In this document: positions 24,072 through 30,842 of the stretch, one piece after another
Layout of the letters: every line of letters starts with the position of its first letter
How positions within the stretch are numbered: position 1 is the stretch's first letter
DNA from: Clostridia bacterium
GTDB taxonomy: Bacteria; Bacillota; Clostridia; Acetivibrionales; JAFADI01
Length of the DNA: 34,082 nucleotides
Direction: 5' to 3'
Assembly (NCBI GenBank): GCA_026418695.1
Contig: JAOAAU010000048.1
Span: 1 to 34,082, forward strand
Notes under the pieces: generated by a model
Databases searched by the model: none
Told to the model about the DNA's origin: nothing
The model's input: only the letters and a program-made list of their open reading frames with translations
Translations under genes and position numbers: made by a program

Positions 24072-24965
24072 ATGAGAAAAACTAAAATATGGGCAGGAAT
24101 TGCAATTGCTGTGATTGCGACTGTTACGATTTTTGCAGCTTCAAGCTGGGCGTTTGCAGATCAGACCGGCGCCAATGCGGAAAAAGGCTTTGGAAAGTTC
24201 TTTGCAAAGGGATTTTCGAAAGGTAATCCTGCAAAGGTGCTGGAGAATCAAAAGGAAAGACTCCGACAGCAGGTCAAAGACGGCAAAATGACCCAGGAAG
24301 AGGCAGATAAGGCGATAGCGAAGATCGGGGAAAAAGCCAAAGCCATACAGGAATTTAACAGCATGACTTTGGAACAGAAGAGGGAAAAACTGCTTAATGA
24401 TTTTACAGCCTCCATCAACCAAAGAGTCAAGGATGGGAAGGTGACTCAGGAACAGGCCGACAAATGCCTTTCAGACTTCAAATCGAAGCTGAATACATGG
24501 GATGGCACCGGCAGAATGCCTTTCATGGGAAAAGGCTTTTTAGATGGCAAAAGCATGAAACGGAAGCCGGATATTGCCAAAGTTGATCCGGCACAATTGC
24601 TGGAGAAGCGTAAAGCAGATATTCAGCAGCGGGTAAAGGACGGCAAGCTGACCCAGACAGAAGCAGACAAGGCCATTGCCCAAGTCGAAGCAAAAGTCAA
24701 AGAAATGCAGGAATTCAACAGCCTGACTTTGGAACAGAAGAGGGAAAAACTGCTCAATGATTTTACAGCCTCTATCAGCCAAAGAGTGAAAGATGGTAAG
24801 CTGACCCAAGCGGAAGCGGATAAAAACATTGCAGAATTCAAGACAAAGCTGAGCAATTGGGACGGCTCCGGTAGGATGCCTTTCCACAGGAAGGGTTTTG
24901 ACGGACGCGGACACTTCCAGAAGGGTGAAAAAACAAACAATTCGAGTCAAAGCAATGCGGTGTAA
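24072..24965 (+). CDS. Secreted DUF2680-type repeat protein
   Basis: A 297-residue exported protein of unknown function. A signal peptide (WAGIAIAVIATVTIF to SWAFA) is followed by charged, helical DUF2680-like units of the pattern LRQQVKDGKMTQEEADKAIA and INQRVKDGKVTQEQADKCL, four in all, arranged as two tandem pairs. Each pair ends in a Gly/Phe-rich loop (WDGTGRMPFMGKG, WDGSGRMPFHRKG). The pairs correspond to an exact 360-bp period with no insertion or deletion across about 300 bp, so the gene arose by internal duplication. AAAGGAG lies upstream of ATG 24072; the frame from 24039 is a non-coding extension. Proteins of this kind are common, often abundant, and uncharacterised. Wall association is possible but not shown. 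Confidence 0.88.
   Translation: MRKTKIWAGIAIAVIATVTIFAASSWAFADQTGANAEKGFGKFFAKGFSKGNPAKVLENQKERLRQQVKDGKMTQEEADKAIAKIGEKAKAIQEFNSMTLEQKREKLLNDFTASINQRVKDGKVTQEQADKCLSDFKSKLNTWDGTGRMPFMGKGFLDGKSMKRKPDIAKVDPAQLLEKRKADIQQRVKDGKLTQTEADKAIAQVEAKVKEMQEFNSLTLEQKREKLLNDFTASISQRVKDGKLTQAEADKNIAEFKTKLSNWDGSGRMPFHRKGFDGRGHFQKGEKTNNSSQSNAV
24238..24900 (+). repeat. In-frame 360-bp tandem duplication inside the DUF2680 gene
   Basis: Bases about 24238-24540 align with about 24598-24900 at a constant offset of 360, with no gaps. The best-conserved part begins at the segment encoding EFNSMTLEQKREKLLNDF (about 24351) and its copy EFNSLTLEQKREKLLNDF (about 24711). Differences are mostly synonymous there, pointing to a recent duplication or gene conversion. 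Confidence 0.8.
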
Positions 24966-25001
24966 CGGAGGATGAATAAAATATCCCGAAATTGATGATA
25001 G

Positions 25002-25043
25002 GGCTGACCCATGATGTGAATCATATAGGTCAGCCTTTATTGT
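25002..25043 (+). terminator. Terminator after the DUF2680 gene
   Basis: GGCTGACC (25002-25009) pairs with GGTCAGCC (25028-25035), with an inner ATGAT/ATCAT stem. A T-rich tail (TTTATTGTTT) follows. It lies 37 bp after the stop. Confidence 0.75.
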
Positions 25044-25400
25044 TTATATACAAGCTTCCTAAAGCACTCGACAAAGAGTGCGTAATCGTTAAATTGAAAA
25101 ATGGTGACACTCATTGAATAAATTTTCTTTTCAGGAAGTCAGATTACAGCCCAAAGTAAAATTCATCTCAAAAATAAAGGAAGGCGGCATAGAAAAATAT
25201 TTTTTAGAATAACGGAGGACTTGAAGTCGCATAATATACTTACGCAACGCAAAAATGATCGAGCAAAAACAAATTTGCGATATTCATTCGGAATTATTGA
25301 AACATACGGAAATATTAAGTAATCTTTTGCTGGTTTCATAAGTCTGGGTGAATCCCTCGAGCGTTTTTAGTTCAAGAAGAGTCATAGGAGGTAACGTTTC
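25044..25400 (+). promoter_or_regulatory. Long upstream region of the cold-shock gene
   Basis: About 357 bp without a supported gene. I see no well-formed sigma-A promoter; TATACT at 25235-25240 lacks a matching -35. Long structured leaders are usual for cold-shock genes, whose RNA acts as a thermosensor, so part of this region probably is an untranslated leader. The ribosome site AGGAGG lies 9 nt before the cold-shock ATG. Confidence 0.4.
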
Positions 25401-25598
25401 ATGGTTGGTACTGTAAAATGGTTTAATGCGGACAAGGGATTCGGATTCATCGAAAGAGAAGGCGGAGAAGATGTATTTGTTCATTTTTCCGCGATTCAAT
25501 CAGAAGGATATAAATCGCTTCAGGAAGGACAGCGGGTACAGTTCGATATCGAGCAGGGACAGCGCGGCCCGCAGGCTGCAAATGTAAGACCTTCCTGA
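25401..25598 (+). CDS. Cold-shock protein (CspA/CspB family)
   Basis: A 65-residue single cold-shock domain that binds single-stranded RNA and DNA and acts as an RNA chaperone. [18 protein letters not shown] contains RNP1 (KGFGFIE) and DVFVHFSAI contains RNP2. The ending GPQAANV is also typical. The full domain is present at the usual length. AGGAGG lies 9 nt upstream of the ATG. It is monocistronic: a terminator-like stem with a long T-tail follows at 25629-25695. Regulation through its long leader is likely from the family but not demonstrated here. Confidence 0.96.
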   Translation: MVGTVKWFNADKGFGFIEREGGEDVFVHFSAIQSEGYKSLQEGQRVQFDIEQGQRGPQAANVRPS

Positions 25599-25628
25599 CA
25601 TTGAGCCGTAATAAAGCAAGTATAATAT

Positions 25629-25695
25629 AAAAAAGTCCACTTCATCGATTAGTAGTTAGGTGATTCTTTGAGGATAACCATAGGTAGACTTTTTT
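25629..25695 (+). terminator. Terminator after the cold-shock gene
   Basis: AAAAAAGTC (25629-25637) pairs with GACTTTTTT (25687-25695), continuing for four further pairs after one mismatch. The closed region of about 40 nt contains a GGT/ACC inner stem. The T-run forms the exit on the plus strand. Confidence 0.55.
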
Positions 25696-25792
25696 AGAAT
25701 GCATTTAATGGAAAGTAATCAAACTACAATTAATAACTTTTATCCAAAATGATGTTTTATTGAAACGCGCTTGACGGACAACAGAAAATTAA

Positions 25793-25822
25793 TGGACAAA
25801 TTAGTTTCCTGCGCGTTATGAT
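25793..25822 (+). promoter_or_regulatory. Promoter of a candidate small RNA
   Basis: TGGACA (25793-25798), 18 bp, TATGAT (25817-25822), each matching five of six consensus bases. It is enclosed by a 7-bp inverted repeat AACGCGC (25764-25770) and GCGCGTT (25811-25817). No open reading frame follows, but a strong terminator lies 40 bp downstream of the predicted start. Confidence 0.45.
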
Positions 25823-25828
25823 AAATTA

Positions 25829-25890
25829 TGGGAAAATAGACTTTCCTATGCATTATAAAGTAAAAGGAGAGCGATGGCTCTCCTTTTTGC
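25829..25890 (+). ncRNA. Candidate small RNA of about 60 nt
   Basis: Between the promoter at 25793-25822 and a perfect 11-bp intrinsic terminator (AAAAGGAGAGC at 25862-25872, loop GATG, complement at 25877-25887, then T-rich) lie about 60 nt with no start codon plus ribosome site of use. A GGAAA/TTTCC stem forms just upstream of the terminator. The terminator serves no neighbouring gene: the cold-shock gene has its own, and the next gene is convergent. The ends given are estimates. It may also act as terminator for the convergent YlbF gene, although its minus-strand exit is less T-rich. Confidence 0.4.
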
Positions 25891-25979
25891 ATTTATATAA
25901 ACTCAATCCGTACAGAGTCAGGATTTAACGCCTAGTCTCTTTAATAAACGGGAGGGAAGTTAAATGCTTCGATTCCCTG

Positions 25980-26312
25980 CTATTTAAGACCGGAATCCAA
26001 AGCATCACTGATAATTTTAAAAGTCTTCTGCAAAAAAACATTGAAATCCTTTTCTGCCTTTAAAAATCTGCTGATATCCGGAGTCTTGGCAAGCTCTTCT
26101 AATAGTTTGTTCAATTCGGCAGTTTTGGAATTCACATCTTTTGATGAGCTTGCTGAAACAAATAGTGCGTTTTCTTTTCTTTTATATCCTTCTACCCTGT
26201 TCCTGAGACTCGGATTCAGATCGATCTTCATTTTGGCTTGTTTCAAATCCTGATACTCTCTTGAATTTTTAATCTCTTCGGCAAACTGGGCAGCAACATT
26301 GTGAATACTCAT
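25980..26312 (-). CDS. YlbF/YmcA family protein
   Basis: A 110-residue helical cytoplasmic protein of the YlbF family. In Bacillus subtilis, YlbF, YmcA and YaaT form a complex that modulates RNase Y processing and phosphorelay output, affecting competence, sporulation and biofilm. The helical pattern (AAQFAEEIKNSREYQDLKQA, DLNPSLRNRVEGYKRK, FLKAEKDFNVFLQKTFKII) fits the family. No cysteines of the iron-sulfur type are present. I choose ATG 26312 because AGGAGG precedes it closely; the frame from 26333 has no such site. It is transcribed alone and its 3' end faces the candidate small RNA. Which of the several YlbF paralogues it represents is not clear. Confidence 0.85.
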   Translation of the reverse strand: MSIHNVAAQFAEEIKNSREYQDLKQAKMKIDLNPSLRNRVEGYKRKENALFVSASSSKDVNSKTAELNKLLEELAKTPDISRFLKAEKDFNVFLQKTFKIISDALDSGLK

Positions 26313-26661
26313 AACCGGCCTCCTGTAAATCAAATCTTAGTATACATAAAATAACTACTCATAATATATGCTTTACCTGCAATATTGTGTCAAGAATGCC
26401 AAGGGGAATTCTGTGTCAGTAAAACCATGCTCTTAACACAGATAAAAGTAAAGGAAAAGAAAGAGGGAACTTATTCAAAATGGTTTACAAAAAAATAATG
26501 CAAGAGGATTCTGTTCACAGCAAGATCCTATATAGCATGGGGAAGAGGATCCACGGTATTGTTGCGGAATGAATATCCTTGAAATAAAGATGGATAAGAC
26601 ATATTTCGATAGTGTTTGCGTTTTTATAGATAATTCCGTAAATGTCTATAAAATGTATTTA

Positions 26662-26717
26662 ATCAAGGGGGATTTCGGTGACACAACAGCATGACACAAG
26701 AACCATCTCCCCTTGAT
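26662..26717. repeat. Decayed copy of the 60-bp palindrome
   Basis: ATCAAGGGGG at the left pairs with TCCCCTTGAT at the right. The inner right part TGACACAAGAACC followed by ATCTCCCC matches the arm of the 596-655 palindrome apart from scattered changes, and the left part keeps GGGGGA and GGTGACA. A run of seven T follows at 26728-26734. Confidence 0.6.
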
Positions 26718-26787
26718 ATATGTGAGGTTTTTTTATATCTTACGGATGCCAGACCTTTGAGAAAAATATAAAAGCAGAAAAAAAGTA

Positions 26788-26823
26788 TTGACAATTAATA
26801 GACAAATTAATAAAATGTCTATA
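26788..26823 (+). promoter_or_regulatory. Promoter and operator-like repeat of the DUF2087/GIY-YIG regulator
   Basis: TTGACA (26788-26793), 17 bp, TAAAAT (26811-26816) is a near-perfect promoter. A pseudo-palindrome TAGACA and TGTCTA separated by 11 bp spans the -10 region (26798-26823 with flanks). A similar site, ATAGA and TGTCTATA ends, lies at 26626-26650. The spacer 17-mer AATTAATAGACAAATTA recurs with one change at 25787-25803. Confidence 0.65.
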
Positions 26824-26856
26824 GAATAACAAACTAACTAAGGATGTGTTTGAGAA

Positions 26857-27987
26857 ATGAAAGTATCAGAATTATTTTGGAGTGCAGCTCCAGAAGAACT
26901 AAGATGCGGATTTACCCAGGATGAGGACTACTATATCTGCCTGCTCTGCGATAAGAAAATTGAAAAAGGAATCATTTATCCCGATGAAGGCGTTTTCTAT
27001 GAAGCAGAAAAATATATGAAGTACCATATAGAGAAATCCCATCAATCAGTATTTGAGCACCTGACTCAGCTGGACAAAAAGCTAACCGGCCTTTCGGATC
27101 ATCAAAACAAACTTCTCCGGCTTTTCTACGAGGGAAAAAGCGATGCGGAAGTACAAAAGGAAATGGGAATCGGAAGCAGCTCTACCATCCGGAATCACCG
27201 GTTTGCATTAAAAGAGAAGGAAAAGCAAGCCAAAGTATATTTGGTGATGATGGAGCTTCTGAAGGAAAAAGACAGGGGAGGCCCTAAGTTTGTGACTCCT
27301 CATGATACCGCGACAATGGTGGATGACCGGTATAATGTAACACCGGAGGAACGGGAGAAAATACTTAAAAAATATTTTCCCTACGGAACCCACGGGCCGT
27401 TAAAGACTTTTGTCATGAAGGAAAAGAGTAAAATTGTGGTTCTGGGAGAAATCGTGAAAAGATTTCAAAAGGACCGTACCTATCATGAAAAGGAAGTCAA
27501 CGAGATTTTAAAAACCGTTTATGAAGATCATGTGACCTTGAGAAGGTATTTGGTTGAATACGGGTTTATGGACAGAAAAGCGGACGGAAGTCAGTACTGG
27601 TTGAAGAATAGTGAGTTTGACAAGGAGGGAAATAAGATGGATCGAAAAATGGAGCTAAAGCAAGCTTATAAAGAAATCAAGACGGAAGCGGGGATTTACC
27701 AGATCAAAAACATTAAAAACGGAAAAATATACGTTGAAAGCACCATGAACTTGAAAACCATCAATGGAAAGAAGATTGAACTTGAACGGGGGCATCATTG
27801 GAACAGGCTGCTTCAAGCCGATCTTAAGGAGCACGGGCCGGAAACCTTTGAATTTGAAGTGTTAGAGGTGCTGGAAAAGAAGGAAGACGGCTTCTTTGAC
27901 GAAAAGGATGCGTTAAAAAAGTTGGAGCAGAAGTGGTTGGAGAAGCTGCAGCCATACGGGGAAAGAGGATATAACATAAAGAAATAA
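26857..27987 (+). CDS. HTH / DUF2087 / GIY-YIG multidomain regulator
   Basis: A 376-residue protein with four parts. Residues 28-62 hold a Cys2-His2 zinc-finger-like motif (C28, C31, H57, H62). Residues about 75-130 form a LuxR-like helix-turn-helix (GLSDHQNKLLRLFYEG, MGIGSSSTIRNHRFALK). Residues about 150-250 are a DUF2087 domain (KYFPYGTHGPLKTFVMKEK, TLRRYLVEYGFMDR). Residues 275-376 are a GIY-YIG-like nuclease domain (GIYQIKN, KIYVEST, HHWNRLLQADLKEHG, GYN). The YIG glycine is replaced by Glu294, so nuclease activity is doubtful. A perfect internal ribosome site precedes Met261, which could give the GIY-YIG domain alone. The main start has only a distant AAGGA. A near-consensus promoter and operator-like repeats precede it. 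It probably regulates transcription; the ligand is unknown. Confidence 0.85.
   Translation: MKVSELFWSAAPEELRCGFTQDEDYYICLLCDKKIEKGIIYPDEGVFYEAEKYMKYHIEKSHQSVFEHLTQLDKKLTGLSDHQNKLLRLFYEGKSDAEVQKEMGIGSSSTIRNHRFALKEKEKQAKVYLVMMELLKEKDRGGPKFVTPHDTATMVDDRYNVTPEEREKILKKYFPYGTHGPLKTFVMKEKSKIVVLGEIVKRFQKDRTYHEKEVNEILKTVYEDHVTLRRYLVEYGFMDRKADGSQYWLKNSEFDKEGNKMDRKMELKQAYKEIKTEAGIYQIKNIKNGKIYVESTMNLKTINGKKIELERGHHWNRLLQADLKEHGPETFEFEVLEVLEKKEDGFFDEKDALKKLEQKWLEKLQPYGERGYNIKK
27623..27639 (+). promoter_or_regulatory. Internal ribosome-binding site and in-frame start for the GIY-YIG domain
   Basis: AAGGAGGG (27622-27629) lies 7 nt before an in-frame ATG at 27637-27639, codon 261 of the regulator. Translation from here would yield a 116-residue protein starting MDRKMELKQAYK and holding the whole GIY-YIG domain. 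The site is much stronger than that of the full-length start. Confidence 0.55.
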
Positions 27988-28007
27988 AGTGTTTGGAGGA
28001 AAAGAAA

Positions 28008-28547
28008 ATGAGTGAGAAAAGTGCATTGCTAATCGTGGATGTGCAGATGGCTCCCTTGGTATGGCACCAGTATGGAGGGCCGGAACTATATAAAAGTGAA
28101 GAGTTAATAAGCAATATTGAGGCATTGATAGAAAAAGCCCGAGCTTCGTCTACACCTGTGATTTATATACAGTATACCGAGTTGGGTGATTCTTATAGAG
28201 CTGAAGGTCAACCGATGTGGGAGATTCCTCCACAGATCAAACCCCAGCAGGGAGATTTAAGGATTTTAAAATATCATGCAGATCCTTTTTATAATACGAC
28301 GCTGCAGGAGCAATTGACCGCCATGGGGATCAACCAGTTGGTGATTGTTGGAGTCCAGACGGAATTTTGTGTGGACACGACCTGCAGAACTGCATTCAGC
28401 TTGGGCTATAAAAACATTCTTGTCAGTGACGGACACAGCACTTTTGATTCAAATATCATGAAGGCGCCTCAAATTATTGAGCACCATAATGGAATCATCG
28501 GAGGATTGTTTGCGGAGCTGAAGAAAGCGGATGAAGTAGTGTTTTAA
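28008..28547 (+). CDS. Isochorismatase-family cysteine hydrolase
   Basis: A 179-residue alpha/beta hydrolase of the isochorismatase/nicotinamidase superfamily. The catalytic triad is visible: Asp11 in LLIVDVQ, Lys89 in RILKYHADPF and Cys121 in QTEFCVDTTCR. The conserved cis-peptide region is VIVGVQ. Members hydrolyse amides such as nicotinamide, N-carbamoyl compounds or ureidoacrylate. Asp/His metal ligands of nicotinamidases are not evident, so an uncharacterised amidase is more likely than PncA. The start is ATG 28008, since GGAGG lies upstream at a good distance. The TTG at 27993 overlaps that site. It follows the GIY-YIG regulator by 20 bp and is probably co-transcribed with it, so its substrate could relate to that regulator. 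A terminator follows. Confidence 0.92.
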   Translation: MSEKSALLIVDVQMAPLVWHQYGGPELYKSEELISNIEALIEKARASSTPVIYIQYTELGDSYRAEGQPMWEIPPQIKPQQGDLRILKYHADPFYNTTLQEQLTAMGINQLVIVGVQTEFCVDTTCRTAFSLGYKNILVSDGHSTFDSNIMKAPQIIEHHNGIIGGLFAELKKADEVVF

Positions 28548-28585
28548 AGGAATGCGCTAAAAGTAAATATTTGATGTAAAAACAT

Positions 28586-28643
28586 AAAATGCCTTTTGTT
28601 TGAGCAGAATGAGTATGTCTGCCAAGCAGGGGCGTTTTTTTTT
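28586..28643 (+). terminator. Intrinsic terminator after the hydrolase gene
   Basis: AAAATGCC (28586-28593) pairs with GGGGCGTTTT (28629-28638, one G-U pair), with an inner GCAG/CTGC stem. Nine consecutive T follow the stem (28635-28643). It ends the regulator/hydrolase unit. The following 28644-28901 contains no supported gene. Confidence 0.75.
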
Positions 28644-28901
28644 GAATGTATAACTAGAGATGGAACATGGCAAACTCTTATAGGAAGGCATTGGGATAAG
28701 AGTAAAAATATAAACAGTGATGTTCATGTTTTATTCATAATTAGGTCATCACAAGTTCATATCCGTTTTTTAATATGGGAGAGTGCTTAGTGATTGCGGT
28801 TTTCGAAGGAAACAAATGAAATTGATCGGAAATGATCAGGGGGAAGAAGACGTCTGGCCTGAAGTAAAAAGCCAGCAAGTCTATTGAAAAGGAATGGTTT
28901 A

Positions 28902-29849
28902 ATGAAGGTCTATAAAAAATTTAACCGGTGTGGCTTGATTCTGTTGGCGGTACTTTTTACTTTTGTGAGTACAGCGAGCTTACACTCCATATCCGGAAAA
29001 TTTAAAACAAATGACAGCCAAACAGCGATACAAGCATCAAAAGCAGAAGCGGAGCAAAAGAAAATCGGGCCTCCTCAAGACAGTTCTTCACAAACGCAGC
29101 AATCGTCAGACAGTCCAGCTCAGGTGCAAAAACAGGCGGAGAGCAGTACTGCCGAAGAAGAATCAAAATCCCAGCCAACCGAGCCCAACAGTTTAAAACA
29201 GTCCGGCGGAGAAAATCAAGCAGAACTTGATCGCACATTAAAACTTAACGATGAAAGTCAGTTGATTCAAGAAAAAAGTACCATACAACGATCCCCGTCA
29301 AAACAAAATACAGCCAGCGTATCAAGAGGAATCGATATTCAGCGCAAGGCCGACTTTCTGCTTCCCTGGTTTGGAACTGCTGAGAAGTTGTTTGCCATTG
29401 GAACCAGAGCAACCGTTACTGATCTGGATACCGGGATCAGCTTTAAGGTAAAAAGAACGTATGGGTATAACCATGCAGATGTGGAAACTCTGACATCGCA
29501 AGATACAGAAATCTTGAAAAAGCTTGCCGGGGACGGCTGGAGTTGGGAAAGGCGTGCAATTGCCGTAGATATCAAAGGGGTTAAAATCGCTGCTTCAATG
29601 AACCTGATGCCCCATGCAGGAACGGATGACCAACCTGCCAACCAGAAGATAACATTGAGAAGTGGCGGCTATGGGCCGGGAGAGAACCTGGACAGTATAA
29701 AAGGAAATGATATGGACGGCCACTTTTGTATTCATTTCTATCAAAGTAAAACCCATGGCTCGGATAAGGTGGATGATCAGCATCAGGAAATGGTGAAGAA
29801 AGCATATCAGCGACTTTTGAAGAATTTGCTGAAGTCAAATCAACAATAG
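28902..29849 (+). CDS. Secreted protein with Gln/Ser-rich linker and conserved C-terminal domain of unknown function
   Basis: A 315-residue exported or anchored protein. A hydrophobic N-terminal segment (CGLILLAVLFTFVSTASL) is followed by about 110 residues of low-complexity Gln/Ser/Glu/Lys linker, then a folded domain of about 170 residues. The domain carries WFGTAEKLFAIGTRATVTDL, GWSWERRAIAVDIKG and DMDGHFCIHFYQSKTHGSDK followed by DDQHQEM. The cluster of His, Cys, Asp residues looks like an active or metal site. I have seen this domain in other Firmicute cell-wall proteins but know no function for it. The start is ATG 28902, with AAAGGA 8 nt upstream. The TTG at 28884 overlaps that site. 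A wall-bound enzyme is a reasonable guess only. Confidence 0.8.
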   Translation: MKVYKKFNRCGLILLAVLFTFVSTASLHSISGKFKTNDSQTAIQASKAEAEQKKIGPPQDSSSQTQQSSDSPAQVQKQAESSTAEEESKSQPTEPNSLKQSGGENQAELDRTLKLNDESQLIQEKSTIQRSPSKQNTASVSRGIDIQRKADFLLPWFGTAEKLFAIGTRATVTDLDTGISFKVKRTYGYNHADVETLTSQDTEILKKLAGDGWSWERRAIAVDIKGVKIAASMNLMPHAGTDDQPANQKITLRSGGYGPGENLDSIKGNDMDGHFCIHFYQSKTHGSDKVDDQHQEMVKKAYQRLLKNLLKSNQQ

Positions 29850-29961
29850 TATAGAAAACAAAATCTTGCGAATGGTTCATGAGATACGAGTGTGGATAAT
29901 CATTGAATTTTCTTGGAATTATAATTTAACAACCGCAATATTACTCAAGGGGCTTGCTTCA

Positions 29962-30519
29962 GTGAATCAGCAGGATATACTTATTCAAGAGATTATCAAC
30001 ATAAAAATGAAGTACCGGCAGCTATCGATTGAACACTGGTTGAATTTTGAACTGTTTACCTGGGTGTGGTGGCTTGGAGTTGCTTCGGTTATTGTACCGC
30101 TTATTCTCTGGTGGAAGATGGTAGACAGGAAACGGATCCTTGATATTTGCATCTTTGGGCTAGTGGTGAATATTGCAGCTACATTTCTCGATGTTAGCGG
30201 TTCAGAATATGTCCTGTGGGAATACACTATACGGGTGATTCCTCATATACCTTTGATTTTTCCTGTGGACTATATTCTACTGCCTGTTGTTGGGATGCTG
30301 ATATATCAGTATTTTCCGAATTGGAAGCGTTTCTTGTTCGCAAATACGGTTTCTGCAGCAGTTCTGGCGTTTATTGTGGAACCATTTGCGACGATGATTC
30401 ATCAGTATAAATTAATTCACTGGAAGTACATTTATTCCTTTCCCATATATATCCTCATTGCGATCTTTGCCAAGCTGGTGACACAAAAGCTTTTATCGCA
30501 AAGGCAGGAGAAATCGTAA
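29962..30519 (+). CDS. CBO0543 family membrane protein
   Basis: A 185-residue integral membrane protein matching the CBO0543 family of endospore formers. Four to five hydrophobic segments are visible (for example WWLGVASVIVPLILWW, ILDICIFGLVVNIAATFLDV, FPVDYILLPVVGMLIYQYF, YIYSFPIYILIAIFAKLV), with the typical N-terminal SIEHWL and internal HWKY. I place the start at GTG 29962, with AAGGGG 9 nt upstream. The frame is open back to 29866, but that stretch has no ribosome site and an atypical sequence. It follows the secreted unknown gene by about 110 bp on the same strand and is followed by the infC promoter. The family's function is unknown. Confidence 0.82.
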   Translation: MNQQDILIQEIINIKMKYRQLSIEHWLNFELFTWVWWLGVASVIVPLILWWKMVDRKRILDICIFGLVVNIAATFLDVSGSEYVLWEYTIRVIPHIPLIFPVDYILLPVVGMLIYQYFPNWKRFLFANTVSAAVLAFIVEPFATMIHQYKLIHWKYIYSFPIYILIAIFAKLVTQKLLSQRQEKS

Positions 30520-30544
30520 TGCTTCACTCCAAGAGAATAATTAT

Positions 30545-30573
30545 TTGATATATCAGGCTGTTAGTGGTATAAT
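30545..30573 (+). promoter_or_regulatory. infC promoter
   Basis: TTGATA (30545-30550), 17 bp, TATAAT (30568-30573) form a near-consensus sigma-A promoter. The predicted start near 30580 leaves a leader of about 263 nt before the infC AUU codon. Confidence 0.75.
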
Positions 30574-30579
30574 GAAATG

Positions 30580-30842
30580 ATTACAGAAAAAGGAAAAATG
30601 GTTTTTAGTAATTCATCAATATAAAAATTAATAAGTATGGTTCGATTTATACTAGAACTGTTCAAATTGGATTACTTCGTATAGTCCAGTTTTATTATTT
30701 AATAACATGGTCCTTAAGCCGTTAGGCGACAGGTTCTTATTGTTTTAACAACAAGGTTCTCAAATCATTCGTTGATAAAATTTAATTGATGAAAGCTATA
30801 GAATTGAATTTTTCAGAAAAGAATAATCTTGGAGGTGATCGT
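30580..30842 (+). promoter_or_regulatory. infC leader with terminator-like hairpin
   Basis: The leader contains an 11-bp stem with two G-U pairs (30664-30674 with 30682-30692) closed by a 7-nt loop and followed by TTTATTATTT, a plausible premature terminator. AACTG (30656-30660) could compete for CAGTT (30687-30691). In Bacillus the infC leader is an L20-responsive attenuator. This leader may work alike, but I cannot identify the L20-binding core. Confidence 0.5.

Larger units (their letters stand above)
26313..26856. other. Intergenic region with repeat and operator-like elements
   Basis: 544 bp without a supported gene between YlbF and the DUF2087/GIY-YIG regulator. It contains CTGTGT/ACACAG arms near 26411-26441, a decayed copy of the 60-bp palindrome (26662-26717), an operator-like site at 26626-26650 and the promoter region at 26788-26823. 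A 30-codon frame from ATG 26480 has no proper ribosome site. Confidence 0.5.

Noticed and set aside
26480-26572. 30-codon frame starting MVYKKIMQED
   Set aside because: The nearest purine-rich site is about 13 nt away, and there is no signal, family or terminator to support it.
26798-26823. LexA/SOS box at the regulator promoter
   Set aside because: The sequence TAGACA-N11-TGTCTA does not match the GAAC-N4-GTTC type of Firmicute LexA sites.
28596-28790. 64-codon frame after the isochorismatase-family gene
   Set aside because: It begins inside the terminator stem, has no ribosome site and has a composition unlike coding DNA.
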